This document shows, piece after piece, positions 23,182-34,841 of a DNA stretch of 64,000 nt. Position 1 is the stretch's first letter. Every line of letters starts with the position of its first letter. The position numbers were made by a program, and so were the translations under genes. The notes below the pieces were generated by a model. The model was not told where the DNA came from. It saw only the letters and a list, made by a program, of their open reading frames with translations, and ran no database searches. The stretch is from contig NC_092567.1 of NCBI RefSeq assembly GCF_037975245.1, forward strand, positions 10,757,376 through 10,821,375, read 5' to 3'. The DNA comes from Apostichopus japonicus. Lineage: Eukaryota > Echinodermata > Holothuroidea > Aspidochirotida > Stichopodidae.

Positions 23182-23391
23182 ATTCCTATCTCCTGTGTGT
23201 GGCTAAATGAATGCTCTCCTAGAGTTGATGAGTCTGGTCTGAACCTTATCCTTCAGTCTGGTCTCTCTCTCTCTACCCTGGGTTCTCTCCAGAAGCTGTT
23301 GATCGGTGACTACAACAAGAGACTAACTAATGAAGAGTTGGCGGCCATCTTGTCTTACTCCTCACAGTGTACAAGCTTGAAGGAGCTGGAG
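23182..23391 (+). CDS. Leucine-rich-repeat exon, NLR-type
   Basis: A good acceptor (CTATTTTTTCATTCTAG) and a perfect donor (GGA|GTAAGT) bracket 210 nt that are open in a single frame, entering in phase 0 and leaving after two bases of a codon. The peptide starts IPISCVWLNECSPRVDESGL and contains LGSLQKLLIGDYNKRLT, NEELAAILSYSSQCTSLKEL. The spacing LxxLxxLLI...LTxEELxxIL...CTSLKEL is that of ribonuclease-inhibitor-type LRRs found at the C-terminus of NACHT/NLR receptors, which are greatly expanded in echinoderms. About two repeats are present. No NACHT domain lies in the window, and the next exon was not found within 2 kb. Confidence 0.75.
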
Positions 23392-25529
23392 TAAGTATTC
23401 CGGTGTAGATGTTAGAATCATCATAACAGTTAAACAGGGAATTAATTTAATTAATAAAAGTTATCAATATTAAACTAACAATAGAGAATGTAAGGTAAGC
23501 TGTATTTTAATGTCAAAGATTGGGATTAATTAGTTTAGTTGAATTTAGTTCAATAATTAGGTCATCGTGATAGGAATTCTGTAGAATGTTATGATAAATA
23601 TAATGGATTAATAGGAAATATTTTAAGATGGTGTTGGTAAGAGAGGGGTATGGGTGGGTGGGGGTTGTTCAAAATGTTCTTTGTTTATTTTAATGTTAAA
23701 ATTTAACTAAATAGGTTTTAGAATTACAGGAATGTTTATTAGGATAAAATAAGAGATATATAGACAAGGAAATTAGATTTTAATAATTCTAGAGAGTAAA
23801 AGTAATATTCTAAAGTAAATGTTTATAAGGAATAACTGTAAATTTTGACTGAAACCTCCGAAATAGTTGATTCTCAATTATGTACAATTAATTTAAGAAA
23901 CAAAAGAGATTGAAAATCGTTATTAATTTTAAAGTAGAAAAATGATGGCAATAATAATAGCATAAACTCCTCAAAATTTTGATCAGATTATGATACTCTA
24001 GCAAAACTGAAATGCATACAAAAGAAGCAACCAATAAAATAGTTTTTGTTGTCAAAATTTAAAGAATAGTTACTCAAAATAAGGTAACTAATTAAAACAA
24101 AATAAAAGTTAACTAGAAGGAAATATATTATTGCAATTGAGTTTACTATATAGTTAAAAAAATGTATTGCCATAAATATCATTAAAGGCAAATTTGTATA
24201 TCTGATAAATTTCAAAGGTTCAAATTTAATCCGCTTAAACTACATCACTTTCTTCGTTATAGTTTGAAATACGACGTTATACAAAATAAGCTTAATTATG
24301 ATTTATGCTTATATTTTAACCTAATTTTTAAACAATAATTACAAAATTAACCGAGAGCTTTAACTTTGTATAATTGATAACTTTACACAAAAACTGTTTA
24401 ATATTTTAATATTCCTCGTATTAATGTTACTTCATACTTGATTCGATCATGACGTCCCTGCTTGGTCCTTTACAATTCAGTGTTATTTAATCATCCCAGA
24501 CCCCCACCCCCAACCCAACCCCTCCTCTCGCCCCTCCTCTCGCCTTCTTTGGTCACACATATCAAACTTCGTAAAAATTTCTCCTTTCCGTCCTTACAAT
24601 TCACAAAATAATCAGTGACATCTTCAACTTACAGCTGACGTGTTAATGATTAAGTCGCAAACGCTCAACCTCCCCACTCCCCCACCACCCAAGTCTCGAA
24701 AGAAAAGAGAAAACTGAAAATGAAATACATGAGAAAAGAAGGCTGATGAACATATGTTATAAGTGAAACACCGCTATTCCAGAAATAACTGTAACCGCAG
24801 AGACAAATATTACTGGAAATAACACACTTTGGGAGTTTTGTTTGGTCTGACTATAAAAAGCAAACATAACTCATAATGCCTATTCTCTATCTAGACAAAA
24901 TACTTTACCCCAATCCCAGTGTGCTCCTCAGTAATTTTAGGCTCGCTCCCTCTGACCCACTCCCCTTCAGACACCTTAACTGTACCCGCCACCACCACTC
25001 CCTTCGCCATCTGCCCCCTCCCCTTAGCACATAATCTTTTTCAGAAAACCCTTCAAATCCATTCCGTTAAATTTCTACCCGATAACATCATCACCATTTT
25101 AGTACACACCGTAGGCCTATTCTACTTCTACACTACTTTTCTGTACAAATATATACAACACTTACATTAAACAGACGATTGATTCAAACAATTTATGTTC
25201 TAAAGCAAGTCAATGGTAAGAATGCCACACCTGGAACTCCCGTAAATATCTCATTAGCATAATAATAGATGACACGAACTAGTTAAAGCCAATGAATAGA
25301 AATAGATAAACGAACCACGTGCCCATTGTATCCCTCAAACATTGTCAGTGAACGTGTCAAAGTAACCATGGAAACAGACATTAAGTAGGTCAGTAGGTGT
25401 ACAGCAGTGACTACGAATCATCCGTTGGGGCAAATCCTCCAAATAACATGTTTATGTCATACGCCCTGTTATTGCATACGTTACATTCTTAATTTGTGGT
25501 TATTCTTTGTAAGTTTTATTTTAAATGAG
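23392..25529. other. AT-rich, probably intron downstream of LRR exon
   Basis: No coding content recognised. Two C/T-rich stretches (24480-24560 and 24660-24700) are low complexity. Confidence 0.45.
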
Positions 25530-25621
25530 CAAAGTTGCTGGCCAGGTCGATAACGCGGAAATGCGGGAACCGCAGAAACTGCGGAAATCGATAAACCGAG
25601 TTCGGTAATCGAGAAACCGGG

Positions 25622-25652
25622 TTCGATATCAGCGGTTTCCGCTGATATCGAA
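25622..25652. repeat. Perfect 14-bp hairpin near left end of foldback
   Basis: TTCGATATCAGCGG (25622-25635) and its exact complement (25639-25652) are separated by TTT. It lies just inside the left terminus, before the tandem arm starts. Confidence 0.95.
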
Positions 25653-25689
25653 TTTGTCAAGTGAGCGCGAGAGGAATTTCTCAAGTGAG

Positions 25690-26650
25690 CGTGACGAAGT
25701 CTTTTGGGCGGATTTCAGACTATATGCGCCAGGAAGTGGTGCAGGATTTAAGCTATTTCACTAAATGTAGGTCTTAAACGGGGAAATCTTAAAGTTTACA
25801 ATGGATGAGTTAGATTATTTTGTCAAAGGGAAGGTGAAGAAGTTTTTTGAGCGCATTTCAGCCAATATGCGCCAGGAGGGGCGGGGAAGGGCTTAGGTTT
25901 TTTTGTTTTACTAAATGCAGGTCTAAATGTGTGTTTACACGATGAATGGCGAAACTAGAGGATTTTATCAAGGGAGGGTGAAGGGGTTTCGGCGCATTTC
26001 AGTCAATATTCGCCAGGAAGGTGATGGGGTTGTAGGATGTTTCCCTCAATGCAGGTCGAAAACGCGGTAATGTTTTATTTTACAATGGCGAAACTAGATG
26101 ATTTTGTCAAGGGAGGGTGAACAAGTGTTTGAGGCGCATTTCAGCTGTAATGCGCCAAGGGGTGGGGTATAATATTTTCTTTTCACTAAATGCCGGTCGA
26201 AAACGCGGAAATGTTTAACAATGGGGAAACTAGAGGATTTTGTCCAGGGAGGGTTAAGAGTTTTCGGCGCATTTCAGCCAATATGTGCCAGGATGTTGAG
26301 GGTTGTAGGCTTTTTTTACTAAATGCGAAAGTCGAAAACGCGGAAATGTTTTGAACAAATGCGGAACTAAAGGAGTTTGCTAAGAGAGGGAAAAGAAGTA
26401 TTTTTGGCCGGCGCATTTCAGCCAATATGCGCCAGCAAAGGTGTGGGTAGATGGGTTGAGGTATTTTTCCCTAAATGCAGGTCGAAAACGCGGAAAAAGT
26501 GTTGGGCAATATGCGCAAGAATGCAGTGGGGGTATGAGACTTTTTTTGCAGTAAGTGCAGGTCAAAAACTCAGAAAATTTTTTTTACAATGGCGAAACTA
26601 GATAATTTTGTCAAGAGAGGGTGAAAAAGTGTTTTGGGAGCATTTCAGCT
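25690..26650 (+). repeat. Left tandem arm of foldback
   Basis: The marker GTCGAAAACGCGG recurs near 25773, 25923, 26058, 26198, 26333 and 26483, with a shortened unit at 26563. Each unit also has GCGCATTTCAGCCAATATG, CGCCAGG, ACTAAATGCAGG, and AATGGCGAAACTAGAGGATT in that order. Confidence 0.9.
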
Positions 26651-27649
26651 GCACCCAACCAAAGTAAACTTACGTGTTTCAACTAGGTTTAACGTTGTTC
26701 CCAGTTGAACGTGATATTGATACCAAGCGTCCTGAAGGCCAATCACACTAAGTTAAACTAGCTAAAGTATTTTTTAAGAAATATTTCATGGACATAATTT
26801 TGTTATAGGAATTAAGTCAATGAATAGTTAGCATATTTGTAAGAAATATTATTTTACTCGGATTACAGATCACAATTTGTAGACCTAGATATTCCATGTC
26901 ACAGACTAACAGTATTATATGAAATTATACCACGACGAGGCAATATTTTCGGAATAAATATGTTATGATTCAAAAACTCGTCAATGGGATAGTTTAGTTA
27001 CAGGTCTAGTTTTAATCGACATACATATATACACCATAACGTTAACGTTGGCTACTGAGGAATGTTGCCATGAAACTGAAAATACTGTTATGGATGCGTT
27101 TGAACTAAAAACCAAGAACTCCTTTAAATACCGTACTTATTTCCAATATGTCCAGGGGCGTGTACAGGAATTTCCGCAGGGAGGGGTCCAACAGTTTATG
27201 AAACGTAGTGATCGCCGTCCTGTTGGAGTTCCCCTGTATAAGTTAACTTGGTGATTCAAACGAACCTCTAAAAATGCCAAACAAGATGTGATGTCGAAAT
27301 AAATTATTCACCATCGCAAATTCCGTTTCAAAAGCAGGCGAAATATTATATCAACTTGACGGCATCCTGTTAATGGAAATGGTCATGTAGAGATAAATTA
27401 TCACGACATCGTTTCCTAAGTAAGATGATTTAACGAGATAAATCATCTCGTCATGTTGACCTAAATAAATAAGCATAGTATAACGTTTGCCCTGGGACCT
27501 TCAGCCATATAATTTTGCCTAATAATTGTCAGGTAAAATACGGACACAACGTTGAGCAAACTGGTCATTTTTTGCCCAACTGTTTTCAGAGTGCGCCTTA
27601 AGTTTAAGAATAAAATTGATTTCTGTACGTCGGGAGAAGGGAAAATAGA

Positions 27650-29060
27650 GGCTAGTAGGGTGAACTTAGGATTTTGAAGGGAGTGTTGGCGCAAATTGGC
27701 TGAAATGTGCCTAAAACTCTTTTTATATCCCTTGATAAAATCCTCTATAGTTTGCGCGTTTTCCGCCTTAAGTAAAAGAAATAAAACCCTCAACCCCCAC
27801 CCTTTCCTGGCACATTTTGGCTGAAATGCGCCCAAAACACTTTTTCACTCTCCCTAGAAAAAATCCTCCAGTTCCGCCTTTGTAAAATAAAAACATATCC
27901 GCGTTTTCGACCTGCATTATGTGAAAAAATTCCCAACCCCTTTTGGCGAATATTGGCTGAAATGCGCCCAAAACCTTTCTTCACTTTTTCCTCCATAATA
28001 GTATTTCCTCCATTGTAAAAAAAAAAAAAACATTTGCGCGTTTTCGACCTACATTTAGTGAACAAATCCCAACACTTCCAGGCGCATATTGGCTGAAATG
28101 CGCCCAAAAAAACTTCACCCTCGCTTGACAAACACCTACAGCTTCGCTATTATAAAATAAACAACCTTCCGTGTTTTTGGCCTGCATTTAGTGAGAAAAA
28201 AAAACTTCAAACCCAACCAATTATTGTCTAATATTGGCTGAAATGGGCCTAAAACATATTTTTCACCTTCCCTGCGTTTAGAGAATTTGCGTCATTATAA
28301 CAAAAAATTTTTCCTTGTTATGACCTGCCTTTAGTGAAAAAAAAAAATAAAACCCAACCACTTATTGGCACATTTTTGTTTAAATGCGTCCAAAACATTC
28401 ACTTTTCCTGTTTAGATACTATTGCCGCCGTTGTCAAAAATATTTCCGCGTTTTCGACATGCATTTAGTGAAAACAGCTTCAACCACCACCCCTTCCTGG
28501 CGCATATTAGCTGAAATTCGCCCAAACCCCATCTTCAACTTCTTTGGACAAAATCATCTAGTTTCGCCATTGTAAAACAAAACAATTCCGCGTTTTCGAC
28601 CTGCATTTAGTGCAAAAAGTCTCAACCCATCTCCTCACACCTTTGCTGGCGCATATTGGCTGAAATGCGCGTGCTAAAAACACTTTTTCCCCTCCCTTAG
28701 CAAAGTCCTCTAGTTCCGCCTTTGTTGAAAACTCCTATCCGCGTTTTCGACCTGCATTTAATAAAAACAAAAGCCTACAACCCCTCACCTTCCTGGTGCA
28801 TATTGACTGAAATGCGCCGAAACTCTCCCCCCCCCCCCTCTCCTTGGACAAGGTCTTCTAGTTTCGCCATTGTAAAACACACATTTCCGTGTTTTCGAGC
28901 GGCATTTAGTGAAATAAAAACCTAAGCCCTTCCCCACCCCTCCTTTAAGATTTCCGCGTTTTCGACCTATATTTAGTGAAATGCTTTAAACCCGCACCAC
29001 TTCCTGGCGCATAAAGGCTGAAATCCGCCCAAAAGACTTTGTCACCCTCTCTTGACAAAT
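27650..29060 (-). repeat. Right tandem arm of foldback
   Basis: CGCGTTTTCGACCTGCATTT recurs near 27755, 27901, 28037, 28172, 28315, 28448, 28590, 28741, 28889 and 28957. The spacing is 133-151 bp apart from the last, shortened interval (68 bp). This is the left-arm unit in reverse. Short open frames here with repeated WAHFSQ- or GAFQP-like peptides are repeat artefacts. Confidence 0.9.
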
Positions 29061-29075
29061 TCCTCTCGTTTCCAC

Positions 29076-29129
29076 GGTTTCCGCGTTATCGACCTTGTTA
29101 TATATAGCAAGGTCAATAACGCGGAAACC
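29076..29129. repeat. 22-bp hairpin near right end of foldback
   Basis: Arms 29076-29097 and 29108-29129 are complementary with one mismatch around a 10-nt AT loop. Each arm contains the terminal motif GGTCRATAACGCGG or its complement, so the element's own end sequence has been duplicated in inverted orientation ~80-130 bp inside the terminus. Confidence 0.9.
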
Positions 29130-29349
29130 GTTGAACCCGGTATCTCGATTACCGAACTCGGTTTATCGATATCCGCATTTTCCAAGTTCCCGCGTTATCG
29201 ACCTGGCTCAAAATTGCTCTCATTGGTTGTCTAATGTATCCCCATATGTTCACTCAAAAAAATGAAGTGTTAAATTTGAATCGTAAAGTGTTGAATTTAA
29301 CACCCCACCCTGTTTGGATTAGGGACAACACCCACCGGGTTAAATTAAC

Positions 29350-29720
29350 ACTTCAGAAGTGTAACATAATATAACACTTTGCGAGTGTTGCCTTAACAAC
29401 ACCCATACAAGTGTCAAAATAACACTTCCTGGTGTTGAAGGTACACTACAGGGAGTAAAATTAACACAATAAAGTGTTCATTTGTTAAAACTTCTGGGTG
29501 TCAACATGACACTTCAGGAAGTAAAATTAACACCATAAAGTGTTCATTTGTTAGCACTTCTGGGTGTCAAAATTGCACTTCAGGGAGTATAATTAACACT
29601 CTAGTGCACATTTTTTGGCCTTCTGGGTGTCAAAGTTCTGCTTCAGTGAGTAGAATTACCACCATATAGTATTCATTTGTCATCTGTGTCAAGATGATAC
29701 TTAATGGACTCTCAACACAC
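29350..29720. repeat. ~65-bp degenerate tandem repeats in left subterminal region
   Basis: CTTCTGGGTGTCAA recurs at about 29491, 29557 and 29620, each followed by GCACTTCAGGGAGTA-like and AATTAACAC text and CATAAAGTGTTCATTTG. Spacing is 66 and 63 bp, with a weaker copy upstream. Confidence 0.8.
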
Positions 29721-30756
29721 AATAGTGCTCTCTCGTTTATACTTCTGGATGTATATTTAACTGCTGGTTTGTAAAGTTTTACATGTTTATTATGTAACGC
29801 AAATACAATACTGTTATGTAAAATTTTGCCAGAAAAGTTTACATCGCACCCTTTTAGTAAATATTTTATACAGGTTTTAGGTTAATTATTACCTAGTAAT
29901 TAGGTAAACAATATGGATGCATGTTTGAATCGCTCACAGCAGAAAGTTACATTTAAGAGAGAGCAAAAAGCAATGACAACACAAACAATTCAGAATGTGG
30001 GATTTTCAGCAATTAAACACCCTACTACCTTCCTATTCCAGAGGTCCATTTATTATATCCCATTAAATGTAAAACGAACAATTTAGGCTATAAAAGTATT
30101 GTCTTGTGGAATTAAGTCAACTTAAAAGTGCCAACATTTTCAAATGCTACAGTGCAGTTACTTGGTCTTTATTTGTCGAGTAGAGGATCGATGTTAGTTT
30201 AGTCCCGACAAAGCTGCAAAGTTTCATGCGGAAGCGTGGAATTCCAAAGATAAGAATAGAGAATATTTATAATGTTCTGTGACTTTTATTCCTTCACTAC
30301 TCCTTCACTCAATCTCTCAGGTCTTCATCAGTTTGCAGTCACTTCACTCAGCCACACCCTTCATTTTCCCAACAGCCAGCACAACAACACACAAGGCCAA
30401 TATTCCAAGTCAAAGTCAAAGTGAACAGTGAACTCCCTTCCTCTCACACAATATCATAAGTAGTCTGTACATAGCATACACTGTAGAAACACACACACAC
30501 ACATCTCTAACCCCTCTTGACCCCCATCTCCCCTTATCTCTCCTTCATCCTGCCTGACCTACATAAGCACCAACTTTCGGACTTTCACTGGCTCACGCCC
30601 AAGAATTCCATCTCCATAGCAATAATATTTACAAAGTATAGTTAAAGAGGTATATTATAGAAATAGAAAGTTGCGATATATATATTGTTCATGGTTATAG
30701 AAATAGATAGTTGAGATATGTAGATTGTTCATGGTTATATATATAGTCTTTAAGTT

Positions 30757-31270
30757 TGTTCTCGACATTATTTTTTTGCACATGCCTTTTGGTTTCTAGA
30801 TTAAAGGCAAAGAAACAACTCTTCCCAAAGTCAATTTCAAATAAGCAACAACTTTAGAAAACTTCTGATCCATGGGATGAGAAAACATGGAGTGCTGTGT
30901 ATGATGACTGCTACACTACAGTGACTATGTCTTTGTTGTTGGCAAATGCCTTTTGGTATTCCAGATTAAACGCAAGAAACAACTCTTCCCAAAGTCAATT
31001 TCAAATAAGCAACAACTTTAGATATATGCTGATCCGTGGGATGAGAAAACGTGGAGTACTGTCTATGATGACTGCTACACTGCAGTTACTTTGTCTTTGT
31101 TGTTGGCTCGTGCCTTTGGTATTCCAAATTAAACAAAAAGAAAAAACTCTTCCCAAAGACAATTCCAAATAAGCATCAACTTTACATACATTCTGATCCG
31201 TGAGATGAGGAAACATGGAATTCTGTCTATGACAACTGCTAAACTGCAGTAACGTTGTTTTTTTTTGTCG
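30757..31270. repeat. 164-bp unit in three tandem copies
   Basis: CTTCCCAAAG recurs at 30821, 30985 and 31149, exactly 164 bp apart. Each unit contains CTGATCCRTGRGATGAG, ATGACTGCTACACTRCAGT and TTGGTATTCCARATTAAA. On the minus strand the last copy continues the reading frame of the SAM-like gene, so its 3' coding end has been triplicated. Confidence 0.9.
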
Positions 31271-31569
31271 GCACGGTGAGCATAAAAATCTCGAATCTGG
31301 TTGCGTTTCACACCACCAGGCAACTTGTAGACAACTTTTTGGAAAAATTCCCAGGCACCGAGACTTGCAATTTGGTATAATTCAGATTTAACACGTAGAA
31401 TAATTTGAAGCAAACATCAATGGCTTCATAAATGTCCTCTGGGGTAGGGCATATCTCTGGATGATCACAAATGACTGCTTGGGGTGTATTTTGCTTCCTC
31501 CAAGAAGTAACACATATTGCTGAGGTCTTTCTGAAATCTTTTGCAAATAGAATTCCAAGTTGATGCTTC
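31129..31569 (-). pseudogene. C-terminal exon of SAMD3-like multicopy protein, frameshifted
   Basis: A very good acceptor (CTTTTCTTTGTTGTTACTTAG) opens the exon. One frame reads GILFAKDFRKTSAICVTSW, PEICPTPEDIYEAID and VCFKLFYVLNLNY. After a frame change near 31375 another reads LGAWEFFQKVVYKLPGGVKR. These blocks resemble, from memory, the C-terminal end of hypothetical proteins labelled sterile alpha motif domain-containing protein 3-like in fish and invertebrates (a CFKLFxVLxLxY block followed by an xxWEFFQKVVY block). The frame then runs into the 164-bp repeat and stops at 31129. Function is unknown. Phase does not match the upstream exon at 32534, so an intermediate exon is missing or decayed. 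Confidence 0.55.
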
Positions 31570-32533
31570 CTAAGTAACAACAAAGAAAAGAAAAGAAAAT
31601 TCCCATCATAATGAAGTTGTGTTAAAACCTTGGAGCATAAGCAGTTTTTTACATGTACCCCTCACAAAACATGAACATTCCTAAAGAAAATGCACACAAT
31701 TTAATCAGTTGTGATTCTAACTTCTTCAAGTACGTTTGAATCTAGAAAGCCAGATGGCCTATAGTGATTACTTGTCAAAACAGGAACTTGCATTAAACTT
31801 TCATCAGACAAGGTAGGCAACTTTTATAACCAATGCATCATGTTAACAATGCTTAAAACAATGCTCACTCCCACTGTATGCAATTGTGTAGATTGATAAT
31901 GAATTATAACAGCTAGATCACTTCCATAAGATATCTAAATTATAGTTGGGCCTAGGCCTAGGTCTAAAAGTATCACCAATCCACATCAGCTTCGGCCTAC
32001 TTGCTACAACTTACAAGCTAAAATGGCAATTAGTGGTAATTATATATTGCATTACATGAATATATGTTTATCCCTTGTTGAACATAGTACCAGCGTAACT
32101 ATAGGCCCATGCCTGATGCTATTTAAAATGCATTGTCTTGAAATAGCCTAAGTATACCCTACTACTACTAGTACTAGGCCTAGTAGTAGTACTACTTAAA
32201 AAAGTGACTCGCAGGGTATACGAAGTTACGGTTAACGCACAAAAAGGAATAGAATGCACTAGATTACAATAAAGGCCTAGACCAAAGTCCTCCGTCCGTC
32301 CGAAGGCAATTCCGTTTAATGTTTACTTGTATGTAGGCTACACTGATTCGTTGACAATTATGAGTTGACTATGACAAACAGCAGCTAGCCTATTATATTA
32401 ACTTATAGTATGACTTTAACGTTAGGTCTACGTAACGCAAGCGATTCAAATGCATTCGTCTACCCAGCTTAGTCGTGGGTCTCTAAGCATATCTCGTAAT
32501 TGTCACGTACACTTACATAATATCAAAACATAC

Positions 32534-32620
32534 CTTCGAATTTTTCAATCAATTCTTCCAGGCCCCAGTCTCCTATAACGTCATTTTCATGCCATTGTAG
32601 CTCGTTATCGCACACTGAGT
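32534..32620 (-). CDS. Upstream exon of the SAM-like gene
   Basis: The minus strand reads ELQWHENDVIGDWGLEELIE, then KFEG, and stops at a donor (GAAG|GTATGT) at 32534. The frame stays open upstream to about 32742 without an ATG, so the true 5' boundary is uncertain. A tryptophan-leucine-rich start followed by GLEELIEKFE fits the first helices of a SAM domain, where WL...GL..YI..F is usual. It lies 0.9 kb upstream of the C-terminal exon on the same strand and inside the same inverted repeats. It could also be a decayed first exon. Confidence 0.45.
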
Positions 32621-32932
32621 ACGTAACGTTTTGTGGCTTGAACGTATATATGGCTGTGGTTACTATAGTACATTTAGTAACGATAAATGTCGACAGACTG
32701 GTACAGGTATTGCTAGGTACGGTAAATGGGTGTTCACGGTACTAAGAATCCAGCTGACGGGAGGTTTGACCAATCAGAATGCTCGAACTGAAAGTACACT
32801 TCTGCAGGTGTTAAAAAATCCACGCTACATAAATTATGTAACCCTACTCAGGGTCAGAGTAACCCTTCAGGTGTAGGGTGAACGGTTACACCTGGAAAGT
32901 GTTAAAATTCAACACTCCATTTTTTTGCGTGT

Positions 32933-34841
32933 TCCCATGCAAACCAATCGAAGCCACTTGAATTGAGTGGGTTTACAGACAACACAAATGTAAGAATACA
33001 AGTTAAAGAAGGACTGATTCTAGTTATGTTCAGGTTATCTTCTTGAATTTAAGTTTTACTTCTCGTTGGTAGGAGTCTGACTAGATAACACATGATTGTG
33101 TAGCTCTCAATTTCATTATAGGTAGTAGGGAGTGAATGTTAATTTAATAAAAATATTTTTATATGATTCCCAATGTTTAGCACCAATGGTAAATTCGGTT
33201 CCAATTACGGTATTAAACGCCTTGCATAAACGGACACTGCTGGATCGTTACCATCACGTGTTTCACTGTTGAATTTTATCGTATTTGTTTGACTGTTGAG
33301 CAGGAACACAAATAACAGGGTGATTAAGTTCGTTTTGAGAATAATGTCATGCGTGTCGAACAATGAGCTAAACAATAATAATAGGATATTTAAAAGCCGT
33401 ATTGAATTTTTACTTTGAGTATAAAATATTGTGCGAGCTTAGTAGAAAACTCTAAAAATGAAGCTTATTAATTATCCAATCAAATCTGCGATATTAAATA
33501 TAGATCCTGAAATCAACATAATGCAATAAGCTATTATAGTTATCGCCCTTGATTTGTCTCCTTTACTTGGTTTCTGAGCAAGAATCGAAATAAAAGAGAT
33601 TGTACCAAATATGTGTAGCTCGGAAATATCGTAAAACAGCAAGTAACAGAAGTATTTCAAAGAAATTATTTTAATATGTACTTTTTGCCGCCACAAAGTA
33701 GTAAATCATTTTATTGTCGATCATCATGTCGTAATAATTTAGAAAATTATATTCATTTGATAACCTTTTTTTTTTTTTTTTTTTAAAACGAAACTAAAAT
33801 CCTGCAAAGTATCGCAGAACTACTGAATGGAATTGCGCGAAAGCGTTCGAAATCCATTGCCCATACAAACTTTGTATTGTAAACAGAACATGTTTCGAAC
33901 GGAGATTGTACCGTCATTCAAACAATGGTGTTATCAATTTCTACTTTTAAACTTGAAATATCAAACAAAGGCTTGTATTGAGCCCCCAACCCTCCCTTCC
34001 CATTTTTTAGGACCAAAATCGTTTTTGCCAAATCAATTTTCGAATAAAATGTGTTTAGATTTAGACTCAAATAAGTTGTAGGCCTACCATTTACTTTTTC
34101 GGGGGGTGGTGGGTGAGGGGGGGGTTAGCCTGCGAAAATTTTTTTTTACATGATATGACTTTTTGAAGCACCATATAGTGTCTACCCTTTGTCCAATTTT
34201 TTATCTTTGGGAAGGAGGGGAATGTTCGGGGTGGGCTCCAAGGATGACTTGCGTCCGTTCGGAGGGGTCAAAACGGGAAGACCCCTTTCCTTAAAATATA
34301 ACCTTAAATAAATCATTTTCAATGCTGTAGCAATATAAATTATTACAAGTTCAGCAATACTTCCGTCATATTACCCACATGTGAACATTGAGTTGTTATG
34401 TCCGCTATAGCCCTAACATTATAAAAAATAAATATTAATGAAATATTCCAAAGCGCATCTTTCAACCAGTCAATGAATAGATATAGAAAACAAACGATTG
34501 TAAATAAAACCATTTCCGTGTAAGTAAATATTGCAACAGTTCGATAAATATACGTTTATTATGCTAATGAGAGACGAGGTACGTAACCTATATATTTTCT
34601 TTCCATTGGCCGGAGTGGTGTCTTACATAGAGATGTGCAATGCGGGTATAACGTAGGACGATACTGAGCTAGACTTGAACATAGTAATTGGTTATTTTGC
34701 AATATCTGTTACCGGTTAATCCATATAATTTCATTTCATGCTCGATAAACTCAAATTGTAGTAAGGAATTTTACAGACAATATGTTTGTATATTCAAATT
34801 ATTCTTCTCTTATATTTGAAGTGAACAACATATTAGGAGCA
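32933..34841. other. No supported feature
   Basis: AT-rich DNA with a T homopolymer at about 33768-33784 and G-rich patches near 34100 and 34210. No coding content recognised. Confidence 0.5.

Larger units (their letters stand above)
25540..29208. mobile_element. Foldback element with arms of ~140-bp tandem units
   Basis: The ends are inverted: the left reads GCCAGGTCGATAACGCGG and the right is its complement. CAAAGTTGCT (25530-25539) and CAAAATTGCT (29209-29218) flank them, a 9-of-10 match that suggests a target duplication. The left arm (~25690-26650) is about 7 direct copies of a 135-150 bp unit. The right arm (~27650-29060) is about 10 copies of the same unit in the opposite orientation. 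Between them is ~1 kb of unrelated AT-rich DNA without a recognisable gene. The architecture matches foldback transposons such as Drosophila FB and sea-urchin TU elements; the sequence itself is not one I recognise. No transposase is visible, so mobilisation in trans is inferred. Confidence 0.8.
29251..32932 (-). mobile_element. Inverted-repeat element carrying a SAM-like gene
   Basis: The left end begins CACTCAAAAAAATGAAGTGT and the right end, complemented, begins CACGCAAAAAAATGGAGTGT; both continue with GTGTTRAATTTTAACAC-like text. The right subterminal region (32800-32930) and the left one (29250-29720) are rich in AAGTGTT words. The 3.7-kb interior holds a broken minus-strand gene whose exons (32534-32620 and 31129-31569) lie wholly inside. 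No target duplication beyond TT was found, so the superfamily is undetermined; CACTC/CACGC ends with subterminal repeats recall CACTA-type elements, but this is only a resemblance. Confidence 0.55.

Noticed and set aside
32155-32200. CTACTACTAGTACTAGGCC palindrome
   Set aside because: Short and built of simple CTA/TAG repeats inside an intron of the SAM-like gene; not more than low complexity.
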